Assembly (NCBI GenBank): GCA_032622095.1
Contig: CP136061.1
Span: forward strand, 260,618,077-260,682,076
Length of the DNA: 64,000 nt
Reading direction: 5' to 3'
Source: Siphonodentalium dalli
Lineage: Eukaryota; Mollusca; Scaphopoda; Gadilida; Siphonodentaliidae
Shown here: in pieces, positions 19,343 to 30,248 of the stretch
Numbering within the stretch: the first letter of the stretch is position 1
Layout of the letters: the number at the start of each line of letters is the position of its first letter
Made by a program: the position numbers and the translations under genes
The notes under the pieces: model-generated
Database searches by the model: none
What the model was told of the DNA's origin: nothing
The model's input: the letters and a program-made list of their open reading frames with translations, nothing else

Positions 19343-22006
19343 ATGGCGTCGCTAATGCGCAACGATTCCTTTTTGGATGGATTAACGGAGGCGGATTTGG
19401 CTAAATTGTTTATGCAAGAGGAATATACAGAACACCCAACAACAACATATCTCATCGACGACGAAAACGATGCATTAATGATGGCTATAGATATTCCAGA
19501 TCCAATTACAACGGCCGCCGATGAGAGGGTTTCTCAACCAAGTACATGTATTTCTATCAGTAAGTTTACAGTACTTTATAGGCCCAGTAAAATCATACAC
19601 AGAATGACATCGTGACTGTCCACAATGTGACAAAAAGTCAGATCTATTGTCCAACAACAGTATACTCAACGAGCAGTATCATAATAATGATATAATACTG
19701 ATAAATACCCTGAGTTTACCCCTAAAAATAGGCTAAATGTCACGATTCATGTGTGCCTAAAACTTATAAGAATACACTTCCCTCATCCCAGAGTCTCATC
19801 TCACTCATTTCCTTTTCAAATTCAATTTATACTGAAGAAATATAGAATTTAAAGGTTAGCAGAAATGTAATTAAACCAAGTCAATTGACATGTATAGATG
19901 TGATGATGTGTGTTTCCAATGTAGTGAGACAATGCACTCTTTAATTTAACAGGTGATGCTAGTCTCACTCTCAGTACTGACAACAGTAGACCTGCAACTT
20001 CCAGCAGTACAACTACATCATCACGGTTTGATACATTGAGCGATGAGGAACTCAGGCAATTGGAAGAATCATCAAAAAGTCCTAGCACACAGAAAATGAC
20101 AAAATGGGCGGTTAAAATGTTCAGAGGTATATAAATTTCCTCCTATGAATATACCATTGGAATCTTATATAAAACTCCTGAATTAGTGAATAAATATAAT
20201 AAATTTAAACTTAAAGTATTACAATTAAGTCACTCAATGTAATTATAGGGTAGTTCACCTCCACAACTTGCAAAACACCCTTGTAGCCTAATGAGAATTG
20301 CCTCTCTTGTAATTTTCATGTCGTTAACAGAATGATTCGAATATATATACCACATACAAGTAAGTTTCTCGTGAACAGATTTTTTCCCAGAATTTTCAAC
20401 ATAAACCTCTGATGGATATTTCCACGAAATGAATCTCGATTATTTTTTTCCCAATTTCCACAGAATGGTTGGTGCACAACGACTTTCCTGCCCAATTTGA
20501 GAATCTCCAGAAGGATGAACTGGATCAACGCCTACGCCTATTCTATTCATATGCCAAATCAGCTGATGGCAAGCCTTATTCGAAAAGTTCATATGTTGGA
20601 TTAAGAGCTGCAATAAACCAACATCTGAGAGATCCTCCATTTTCCTGTAGCTACGCTCTTATGGGTGATCCAGCATTCCATAAAAGTAACAGTATGTTTA
20701 TGGCCGTTTTGTAAAAGTTGAAGCGAGAAGGTCTTGACAAAACGACGCACCACGAATCAATGATATGATCAAGCTCCGTTCAAGTGATGTCTTATCTGTC
20801 AGCACTCCAAAGGGCCTGCAAAAAAAAGTATGGTTCTAATTAACCCTTGGTTTTGCAAGGAGAGGGCGCGAAAATATGCGCAATCTACCATGTGGGGCAT
20901 TTTGTATAAATACAGACAGTGCCGGCAATGAATATATAGAAATGACATTTAACGAAGCAACAAAGAACCATCCTGGTGGCTAAAGGGATAAAGACCATGA
21001 AACGAGGCCAAGGCTGTATGCGACAAAAGATGACATTTGTCCGGTAGCGGCATACATAATTCTTCTAAGTAAGCACAACAAGCTCAACAATATCCTGTTT
21101 CAGCAACCGAGGTTATACGTCAATAATGGGGACACTTGCTGGTATACCACAAGACCAATTGGCGAAAAGATGCTGAACGACATGATGAAAACGACATTGA
21201 AAGAAGTCGGTTTGAGCAAGGTACATATACAGCAATTTGTTCCAAATAATATATCAATTATTACAATGTAATAAAGTATCCATAATCATCTTCATGAATC
21301 AGTTAATTTCAAACACCTCAAACTTATTTACAAAGCTGTTGCAAGTAAATTACTCATTACTCAGTATGATTTATCCACAATATACCTACCGGTATTGCAA
21401 TTAAATATGGATTTTGACGACAAGGATGTTTTGTCATTATAAAGGTATATGGCGATTATACTGTGGCAAATTTAGTTATAGCCGGCGGCGGCAGTGGTAG
21501 TTACTCACATTGTACCAATTTTAAGTAACATTTTTATTTATAAACCGTATAATTCTCGGAATGAAATAAACGAAGGGAAATTTATGTTACAGATTTATAC
21601 CAACCACTGTGTGCGGGCTACTTCCATTACTTTGCTCAGTCACGCAGGTGTTGAGGCACGTGAGATTATGAGGATATCAGGCCAACCAAGCGAGCAAAAC
21701 ATACGCTCGTACAACACAGATTCATCGGAATCGCAGAAAAGACAACATAGTCGTATATTGAGTGGTTGCCAGGATGCAGATCCCTCAACAGATACTGTCG
21801 CACCAGTGTATGTTAACACAGAATGCAGCCAACTAACTAGTCGTACTAGTCCGATAAACAATTTAGTTTTGGAATCAGCGAGAACTTTGAATGCATATAG
21901 CATGATGCTGAGAGTGTCTTTCGACAAGCAGTTGGAAATCCATGCGCAAAATGTCACCATTAACAATTATTTCTGTGACCATAGCAGACAGCAACCTGAG
22001 CCTTGA
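19343..22006 (+). pseudogene. DUF3504 (Crypton-derived tyrosine recombinase, KIAA1958/ZMYM-like) gene, four exons, disabled
   Basis: Splice-consistent exons can be read at 19343-19559, 19953-20126, 20464-21220 and 21593-22006, all with GT-AG borders and matching phases. Exon 1 starts with a well-placed ATG (acaatgg) and is acidic. Exon 2 ends WAVKMFR and exon 3 begins EWL, the motif that opens the domain in this family. Exon 3 holds SYVGLRAAINQHLRDPP, KTTHHES, NHPGG and CPVAA. Exon 4 carries the recombinase box HCVRATSITLLSHAGVEA and RSY, which match the HxxR and terminal Y of tyrosine recombinases, with Q in place of the usual second H (SGQ). Defects lie in exon 3: in-frame stops near 20712 (TAA), 20837 (TAA) and 20983 (TAA), and a one-base loss near 20755. 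Family members derive from Crypton transposons; many are domesticated and their biochemical role is unclear. The protein cannot be made from this copy. Confidence 0.88.
21421..21490 (+). repeat. Fragment of the 22774-22941 hairpin element inside intron 3 of the pseudogene
   Basis: The phrase aaaggtatatggcgattata and then ctgtggcaaatttagtta repeats the arm of the hairpin at 22.8-22.9 kb, with a few changes. One arm only is present. Confidence 0.6.
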
Positions 22007-22773
22007 ATGTTGAAAATCTTGCATGTCTGAATTGTTGTTGTATATTTTGTTCTAGATCTAGGTCAGTGTTGATATGAAAATGAGTTTGAGATCAGTATTG
22101 ATATTGAAATGAGTTTAGTGAACTGAACATGATATTAAAGATAAATATTGTCAATTAAATTTGGAGTTCTCAGCAAGTTATTGGGTGTCCCAGTTTTAAT
22201 GAAAGCTGAAAATGAAAATTTTCAATAAAATTGACTCGACAACGGGGGAGGCTCGATGTAATCGCTAGAAAAAAATGTTTAAAATGTTGATATATATCAC
22301 TTACCATAGTATGAGGTAATCCTTGCATATCATTGTTTCGATATCAAGTGATAAACTTTCTTGACACGAAACAGAAACGGCGTGAATTACACATTTCAAC
22401 GAGTGAATTTTTTTCCATTTTTTCCCAAGTTCGCCAGAGTTCGCAGTCAAAATAAACATCGGCGAATCTGGGTCAGGTCATCGTCGGAAGAAATTATTTT
22501 AAGTGATAAAATTCTGAAAAAGACATCAACTACATGCAGAAACTAATTGTTGTGTTTATTTATTTATATTCGAGGTGGCAATTTTTCCTCTTATTCAGCA
22601 TTTTTAGCGATAAGAACGATGTTAATTGGGGGACTATATTTTATCTAGCACATTAAATTTAAAATAAAAAGTCGTGAATTGGCTGAGTTTTTTCTATGGC
22701 CGCACATTTCGTTGATAATTACGAGGCATTTGTTCGTCTAAATAACGTTTTTAAGTTCGAAGAGCACTCGAAT
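22007..22773. other. Pseudogene 3' flank; no other gene seen
   Basis: AT-rich sequence with one AATAAA (22221). The frame at 22361-22546 has no recognisable domain. Confidence 0.4.
22221..22226 (+). terminator. Candidate polyadenylation signal of the DUF3504 pseudogene
   Basis: AATAAA lies 215 bp after the exon 4 stop codon, on the same strand, a normal distance for a 3' UTR. Confidence 0.4.
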
Positions 22774-22941
22774 GGGGATAACAGTGTGGTGTTTTGTGAT
22801 TTCGGAAAGGTACATGGCGAATATACTGTGGCAAATACCCGTTAATGGGCTCCGGCTCCGCCGTCGCCCATTAACTAAATTTGCCACAGTATATTCGCCA
22901 TGTACCTTTCCGAAATCACAAAACACCACACCGTTATCCCC
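22774..22941. mobile_element. Hairpin MITE, 168 bp
   Basis: The left arm (ggggataacagtgtggtg...aaggtacatggcgaatata...) and right arm are near-exact inverted copies of about 75 bp around a GC-rich centre at 22850-22866. The outer ends are ggggataac and gttatcccc. Target duplication is not clear. A one-arm relative lies at 21421-21490. Confidence 0.75.
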
Positions 22942-23886
22942 TAAATCTTCAAACTTTTCGGTTACAACTCATAACCTCAATCGAAACAAGAGTTATTTCT
23001 TATAATTTAATCCGCCATCGAAATGTAGAGGTTGGTAGTTTTACGAGCGTATAGCATTGATACTATTTTTGACGAAAAAGACACGTTAAGTTGAAAGAGA
23101 TACCTGTCGCGCAAAACAAGCTCACCGAGTGATGAAATCGCGTCGGAGATTCGGCGTTTTTTGATTGGCTAGTCGCAACTTAGCACGCACCGGGCAGCTG
23201 TATATAGTTGCACGTGTGATTGATATATTGATGTAAACAGTATTTATTCCATATAATTCAAATACAGTGTATTTAACAAAAAATATGAATCATGAATATT
23301 GGTTGATGGAGGGGATCCGACATCAAGCATAAAGCTTATGGGGGTCGTTTCCGATTACGTGTGAATACGCCCACACTGTGAGAATGATAACATAATATTA
23401 GGTAATTGTGTTCATACTAATTTTAGAAGATCGTTGTTGGTATATATGTTACTCAGCTACTCACAGTGTGGGCTGGATTGATAGATATATCAAAATGAGA
23501 TTTTTTTTTTCTTATGGAATAATAGAAAGAAATTGATTGCAAATAGATTTAGTATAGCGGAACGAAGTATAGATCGGTATAGACAAGAGCGTGAGGTTAA
23601 ACCAAACGTTTGTGTGAGTCTGATATGCAGTACATGGAGGGGAGTGTAAATGATAAGCTATTGCTTTTAATTTCTGCACTAATTTTGTGTTCTGACCTAT
23701 AGCATGTTTGCATTCGAGCCGACACCACTATCAATTGGATTTGTACGAATATCTAATAACATCACCATTAATATTTCTATTTCTCACGCGATTTTTGACG
23801 ATATGAGTCGATTTGATAACTGTTAGGTGATAGATGCTATGCATGTGCGTGGTTCAAGAGGAAGTCCTTGGTTTGTGGTCGAGATT
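22942..23886. other. No gene seen
   Basis: No coding signal. A gcagctgtatatagttgcac stretch near 23197 has a TATA-like core but no gene follows it. Confidence 0.35.
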
Positions 23887-24590
23887 TTATTTGAATCTTT
23901 TTGTTCGAATAATGTACTTCTGAACTTCTCGGACAATCGTTATGTTATATTCCTGAGATAGTTCATTAGAACCATGTAGAAGTATATTGGCGGTGATGTT
24001 ACATATATCAGATACCTCGTTCATAAATAACAATCGCTGTACATTATATAATTGGCATTCAATTAGATAATGTCCTGTGTCCTCTATACTTCACCACATG
24101 TACACATGGGTTGGTCGGCAATGAAGTTAGAATATTTGTGGTAATTCAGATTGCTACAGTTTAATCTGAGGCGTGCATGCAAAATTTGCGCTTCGCGTGT
24201 GTTAGCGTGGTATAACCAATTATAGGGGTCATCTTTCGTTTTGGTTCCAGAGAATTTGAGAAAGTTGCCAGGGAGTCCATGGTTACTTTTCTTGTGTCTA
24301 GGTTATTCCACAAAATTGTTGTTGATGGGAGAAACGATTTTTTAGAATAGTCATAGGAAAAACTAGGGACCATAAGCTTGCTAGACTGTCTAGTTTCGCG
24401 TTGTGATATCTGCCCGTGAGTAGGGGGAACTAGGTTTCTGAGATAGACAGGTGCTTGAACTTTTACCATTTTATAAAATAATTTTAGTTTATGTTTTTTC
24501 TGTCGTGATTTAAGGGTTTCCCAACAAGTTTCTCTAAGCAGAGATACATTACTGACAGACCTAGTCGCGGCTGCCACAATACGAGCTGAG
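23887..24590 (-). pseudogene. LINE ORF2 C-terminal relic
   Basis: Reading the minus strand gives recognisable C-terminal LINE motifs in three frames: KLKLFYKMVKVQAPVYL and SFLPSTTILWNNLD (24577-24230), then HARLRLNCSNLNYH with CTCG (about 24190-24100), then IEDTGHYLIECQLY (about 24095-24050), ending in a stop at 23887-23889. The frame changes near 24225 and 24105, so at least two indels have occurred. The CxCG ... H ... C pattern is the zinc-knuckle-like end common in LINE ORF2. The stop overlaps an AATAAA (minus strand, 23886-23891). The upstream part of the same relic seems to run through the 47-bp array and toward about 25010, but is too decayed to read with confidence. Inactive. Confidence 0.75.
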
Positions 24591-24825
24591 ATACATTACT
24601 GACAAACCTAGTCGCAGCTGCCACAATACGAGCTGAGATACATTACTGACAGACCTAGTCGCGGCTGCCACAATACGAGCTGAGATACATTACTGACAGA
24701 CCTAGTCGCGGCTGCCACAATACGAGCTGAGATACATTACTGACAGACCTAGTCGCGGCTGCCACAATACGAGCTGAGATACATTACTGACAGACCTAGT
24801 CGCGCCTGTCACAATACGAGCTGCC
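24541..24825. repeat. 47-bp tandem repeat made from a piece of the LINE ORF2, six copies
   Basis: The landmark gagatacattactgac starts at 24541, 24588, 24635, 24682, 24729 and 24776, exactly 47 bp apart. On the minus strand the unit reads IVAAATRSVSNVS, the same residues as the LINE relic that directly adjoins it. The unit length is not a multiple of three, so the copies cannot extend the coding frame. The array is a local amplification of a LINE coding segment. Confidence 0.92.
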
Positions 24826-25547
24826 TCGTGTTAGTTTTTATTTCAGTGTGCACTTCTTTGCAATGTTCAATCTTGTTGATTTGTCTGGTTACTTGTGCAC
24901 TGAACATTAGCATCTAGTACGGTTATTGTCAATACTGTCATACCCGAAGGAATTATGATGCAGCACCGAAATTTCTTGTTAAATCGTAGGAAGTATCGAA
25001 CAGTTTCTAGATACATTTTTAGGCACGCGGTCACTCGACGCTGCTGTCATTTCTATAGCGGGGAAAGTAATCAAGAAATTTAGGTTATCGACAAATAGCT
25101 TGAATAGCTAAATGTGTGACAACCAATGGTATTACAGTATTATGTAGATTGACAGCTTATGATTAAATTACACGAAACTGTCAAAACATATTATATTGCG
25201 AAATTGTTTAATACTGGTTGTATTAGTTTATTAAGATGGCTATTCTCTTCGTTTTGCAAACACCAGCAAATATATACTTATATATATATACTTGAATATT
25301 TCGAATGGATACACTGGTGTTTTCCCAAATCGCTCTCATTAGCCAAACACCGCGAAAATGACAACTTTAGAACAAATAACGGTCCATTTTCCTAATGGCA
25401 ACAATTTGCCTGCAAGCATCATAGCAATTCAACAGGACCAACATCATAGAAAACTGGCAGGACCTCTTGACCACGGGTGGTTACGATAATGACCTGCTCG
25501 ATAAATGAAAATATGAACCAGCCCACCAAGTGCGGCGCAAGTAAACC
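24826..25547. other. Probably decayed LINE sequence, then unique DNA
   Basis: The minus strand between about 25010 and 24830 gives fragments such as VLDANVQC and INKIEHC that could be the region just before the C-terminal domain of the same LINE, but with several frame changes. Nothing is seen from 25020 to 25547. Confidence 0.3.
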
Positions 25548-25667
25548 GCGATAACTCTATGGTGTACTGGACTCTGACAACTAAAGTGCGATAACTCTAT
25601 GGTGTACTGGACTCTGACAACTAAAGTGCGATAACTCTATGGCGTACTGGATTCTCACATTTCGATC
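25548..25667. repeat. 40-bp tandem repeat, three copies
   Basis: gcgataactctatggtgtac begins at 25548, 25588 and 25628. The third copy has diverged at its end. Confidence 0.85.
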
Positions 25668-25713
25668 TGCTGGACTCCATCTCTCTCATGTCGATCTAAT
25701 TCACATCAAATCA

Positions 25714-25935
25714 ATTAAGGCACGAAGTGTCGCTTTTACCAGAGCATCCAGGTGTCAGCCACATCATGAATTCAGCTATTATAGTGATATTCAACTATAA
25801 TAGGTAAATATCATCGTTTTGTGAATTCGATACAAGAGGCATAACCCAACATCATATTTCACAACAACAAAATGATTCCAAAACTGCATGTGTCATACTA
25901 AATCGGTACCACGTTTGTATTGTGACGAAATACAA
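25714..25935. repeat. Composite dispersed repeat, copy 2: conserved left flank
   Basis: Collinear with 8429-8650: the same landmarks in the same order, with a few substitutions and small indels. It leads straight into the 47-bp array. Confidence 0.8.
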
Positions 25936-27252
25936 TTTCTCGATCCGTGAAAAAGATTAGTCATGATGGTACATTATAATAAAGTCTCGATCAGTGAGAA
26001 AGATTAGTCACGATGGTACATTATAATAAAGTCTCGATCCGCGAGAAAGATTAGTAATGATGGTACATTATAATAAAGTCTCGATCAGTGAGAATGATTA
26101 GTCATGATGGCACATTATAATAAAATCTAGATCCGTGAGAAAGATCAGTCATGATGGTACATTATAAGGAAGTCTCGATCCGTGAGAAAGATTAGTCATG
26201 ATGGTACATTATAATAAATTCTCGATCCGCGAGAAAGATTAGTCATGATGGTACATTATAATAAAGTCTCGATCCGTGAGAACGATTAGTCATGATGGTA
26301 CATTATAATAAAGTCTCGATCCGTGAGAAAGATTAGTCATGATGGTACATTATAATAAAGTCTCGATCCGTGAGAAATATTAGTCATGATGGTACATTAT
26401 AATAAAGTCTCGATCAGTGAGAAAGATTAGTCATGATGGTACATTATAATAAAGTCTCGATCAGTGAGAAAGATTAGTCATGATGGTTCATTATAATAAA
26501 GTCTCCGTTAGAAAGATTAGTCATGATGGTACATTATAATAAAGTCTCGATCCGTGAGAAAGATTAGTCATGATGGTACATTATAATAAAGTATCGATCC
26601 GTGAGAAAGATTAGTCATGATGGTACATTATAATAAAGTCTCGATCCGTGAGAATGATTAGTCATGATGGTACATTATAATAAAGTCTCGATCCGTGAGA
26701 AAGATTAGTCATGATGGTACATTATAATAAAGTCTCGATCCGTGAGAAATATTAGTCATGATGGTACATTATAATAAAGTCTCGATCAGTGAGAAAGATT
26801 AGTCATGATGGTACATTATAATAAAGTCTCGATCCGTGAGAAAGATTAGTCATGATGGTACATTATAATAAAGTCTCGATTCGTGAGAAAGATTAGTCAT
26901 GATGGCACATTATAAAGAGGTCATGGTGGTACATTATAATAAAGTCTCGATCCGTGAGAAAGATTAGTCATGATGGTACATTATAATAAAGTCTCGACCA
27001 GTGAGAAAGATTAGTCATGATGGTACATTATAATAAAGTCTCGATCCGTGAGAAAGATTAGTCATGATGGCACATTATAAAGAGGTCATGATGATACATT
27101 ATAATAAAGTCTCGACCAGTGAGAAAGATTAGTCATGATGGTACATTATAATAAAGTCTCGATCCGTGAGAAAGATTAGTCATGATGGTACATTATAATA
27201 AAGTGTCGATCCGTGAGAAAGATTAATCATGATGGTACATTATAAGGAAGTC
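25936..27252. repeat. 47-bp tandem array, about 28 copies
   Basis: The unit joins gtctcgatccgtgagaaaga to ttagtcatgatggtacatta and taataaa (47 bp). Variants include cagtgag for ccgtgag, and some copies drop the tctcgatccgtgaga half (near 26923 and 27088). Those two short copies share the same neighbours, which points to block duplication of several units. The array is preceded by the conserved flank at 25714-25935. Confidence 0.93.
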
Positions 27253-27590
27253 AACTGGCATTTAATTGTTCTAAATATTGTTTTGAAGGAGCGATTGAGT
27301 GATCATGTTAAAGACATATTATGGACTTGGTCGGTGCGAGAAACAGATCAGTTGGTACTCACGCGCTATGCCAAGTGTGGGAATGTAGCATTCTACTAGC
27401 ATTTCCGAAAATTTCAAAGAAATTAACCATAGCGCTCCATATATATCATTGTCTGAACTACACTTAATTGTAAATATTTACATCTCGATTCGGGACGCTG
27501 TGATCGGCGGCAAACTAAAGCAAATTATTTCGCCAACGAGCGTTTACTGTAAATTTGGATTAATATGCGTAAAAATAACTACTTTAAACA
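27253..27590. other. No gene seen
   Basis: Unique sequence between two arrays. A 150-residue frame from 27449 starts at TTG and runs into the 27-bp repeat; it is not called. Confidence 0.35.
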
Positions 27591-27830
27591 ATATTGTTCT
27601 CCGGTTCCATTTGATCACCCTACCGGAGTGTTCCCGGTTCCATTTGATCACCCTACCGGAGTGTTTCCATTTGATCACCCTACCGGAGTGTTTCCATTTG
27701 ATCACCCTACCGGAGTGTTTCCATTTGATCACCCTACCGGATCACCCTACCGGAGTGTTTCCATTTGATCACCCTACCGGAGTGTTTCCATTTGATCACC
27801 CTACCGGATCACCCTACCGGAGTGTTTCAC
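27591..27830. repeat. 27-bp minisatellite, about eight full or partial copies
   Basis: The unit gtttccatttgatcaccc plus taccggagt repeats, with shorter copies that drop part of the unit (ccggatcaccctaccgg). The length is nine codons, so frames stay in phase (FDHPTGVFP or FHLITLPEC), which explains the open frames here. No flanking coding signal is seen. Confidence 0.88.
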
Positions 27831-28067
27831 ATCGCTTTAATGTAATCCAGCACAAAGGGTTGCAAATTGAATTTTCTCGGGAGACTGAACATTTTATGTA
27901 ATGTTGCTACGAGTGCAATGTGTCTGTTCACTGGGATGCGCGAACCTGTGCATAGTTTTCCGAGAATCAAGGAAATGGTGGATTTAGCAAATCTGTCAAA
28001 TTCCACTATAATAGTTTAATGTAACTATAACAGTAAAATTCAGGATATGCCTGACCTGTTTACAGTA

Positions 28068-28118
<51 letters not shown>
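28068..28118. repeat. (TA)n microsatellite
   Basis: About 25 TA units. Confidence 0.95.
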
Positions 28119-28124
<6 letters not shown>

Positions 28125-28324
28125 CAAATACTCAATACATTTATACAAAATATATTTCAGACGGGGAGGGGTTGTATCAAAATTGTAAGATTGTACATGT
28201 ATGTCTGACCTGGTGTGGTATTTTATTAAACAAGCATGGTTTATATTTGAACATCATACAATGTTTTCTTAATTTTAAAAGACATATCGATATATATACA
28301 GAATACCACTATATAGACTGTATA

Positions 28325-28385
28325 TACTCTTACCGAAGGTCGACTCGCATATATAAGAGCATGCACTGGCACAGGATTTTCGTAA
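28325..28385 (+). repeat. Fragment related to the interior of the TTAA element at 35346-35819
   Basis: gtcgactcgcatatataaga and gcatgcactggcac resemble tcgagtcgacc...ggcctcgcatatataaga and gaatacattggc at 35409-35454. Confidence 0.4.
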
Positions 28386-28443
28386 AATATCTTAGCTGGT
28401 TTTAGTACGAGAAGACTTGGACTAATGTACTTGTTAATAGTTG

Positions 28444-28560
28444 TTTTACAGACTTTTATATATAATACATGTTTTACAGACTTTTATATATAATACATGT
28501 TTTACAGACTTTTATATATAATACATGTTTTACAGACTTCTATATATAATACATGTTTTA
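28444..28560. repeat. 28-bp tandem repeat, four copies
   Basis: ttttacagacttttatatat starts at 28444, 28472, 28500 and 28528. The copies are almost identical, so the expansion is recent. Confidence 0.92.
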
Positions 28561-29484
28561 TTTCACATGAACCCATCATGAAACCCGTGCGACTATTTAA
28601 AGGGATGTAAAACACTCCCGTCATTCCGCGCTCCGTGTGTATACTGTTTCGCTGTTTGTTGGTATACAGTGGGCACATGGGCGGTTTATTTATAGAATGG
28701 GAAATTTTTGACGGATTAAAAGTCGAACTGCGACCCGGAGGCCAAGTTCGGTAAAATGTGTAGTACATAGATGTATATATGGAAGTTCAACTCAAAAGCA
28801 CTTATGTGTTAATATGCACACTATCCACTATTACCAGTTACCTTCTATTATTACGACAGTTTTACTAGATTGTTTTTAATACTATTATTTTATATACCCA
28901 GTATAATGGGGTGCTCCTCACCTAAAGGAAGGATTTACACAACAAAGTAAAAAGTTGGGAATTTCAATTTCAATTGTTAATCGGATGCCAAGAAGTGCAG
29001 GGCGATTAATTATATGAATATATGATTTTGAGCGCGCTACCATTTCTGACTATGGTTTTCTTGTTCTTATAAAGTTAATTAAATGCTGTGAATGTCGTTT
29101 GTGAACTTTTTAGTTACCACCGATTGTTGCATCATGAATCGAGAGGTAAATATCTACAATTGAACGTAGTTCAGACGATGTGTTCTATAGAGTAGTGCGG
29201 TCGATTTGTGTGAGATTTCTGACGATGTTAGTAGAATGCCACATTCCTTCAGTTGACATAGCGCCTGCGTGAGTAGTAACTTATCAGTTCCATGCACCCA
29301 AACAAGTCCATACTATGTCTTTAACAGGCATATCATATATAGAGTATAATCTCATTGATTGGTACGGGTGACGTGAAACAATTCATGAGGGGCAGAGACG
29401 TTGTACAAACACGAGAGCGCATTGATCTTGGGCGTTTTACAACTTTTCAATTCAATTCAATGTATTAGTATTCTGATCATCAAC
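28561..29484. other. No gene seen
   Basis: No coding signal, RNA gene or transposon end recognised. A minus-strand frame at 28502-28768 has no domain. Confidence 0.4.
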
Positions 29485-29548
29485 ATACACTCTTAAAAAA
29501 ATAGGTACTTCAGAGTGCCTACGTAGGTAATAAGCTTTGTCCCAGGGG

Positions 29549-29695
29549 GAGTACCAACTGTTTGGTACTCTGGAGTACCAAAAGTGGTACTCTGGAGTAC
29601 CAAATGTTTAGGTACTCTGGAGTACCAAAGTGGTACTCTGGAGTACCAAAAGTTTAGGTACTCTAGAGTACCAATATGATTGGTACTCTGGATTA
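29549..29695. repeat. Tandem hairpin motifs GGTACTC-TG-GAGTACC
   Basis: A 16-bp near-palindrome ggtactctggagtacc occurs four times, with variants ggtactctagagtacc and ggtactctggattac, separated by aaagt or aaatgttta. Each copy can fold on itself with a seven-base stem, and copies can pair with one another. Related single motifs continue at 29822-29930 and 33205-33440. Confidence 0.85.
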
Positions 29696-30248
29696 CTTAC
29701 TAAATATTTAGGTTCTATCCGGGCATTGTGCATATAATACCCACTCTGCCTTTATGTCACCGAAGTCATGACGCACACGATATGAAGTGCCAAGAAATAC
29801 ACACCCATTATATTATATGAAGTACCGAATATAAAGACAGATACTCTGAAGTATTTAGGTACTATGCATAGTACCTAGCAATTTGGTACTCCACAGAACC
29901 AAACATATAGGTACTAAGCTGAGAACCTGCCCAGATACCAAGCACTCGAAATTACGAAACATGGCCGACGGCAAATTTAACAATGTGGCAATTTAGATTC
30001 CAAATGAAGCTATGGCGTTTAAACATTGAATAAAGTACAAAACCACTCCATTGCATAGTGATAATGATATAATCCGAATTATACATGCATTACTTTTATT
30101 AGTATATAACCTTGATCGTGATTTTGAACTTAAATCAAAGTTTAATATCTCGATTTCAGGATTCCCTGTTCCCTGCATGTGGAGTAAAATTGGTCTGAAT
30201 GTCCAAAAATAATTTCTTAATTTGTTTGCAATAATATTAAGTAAACAT

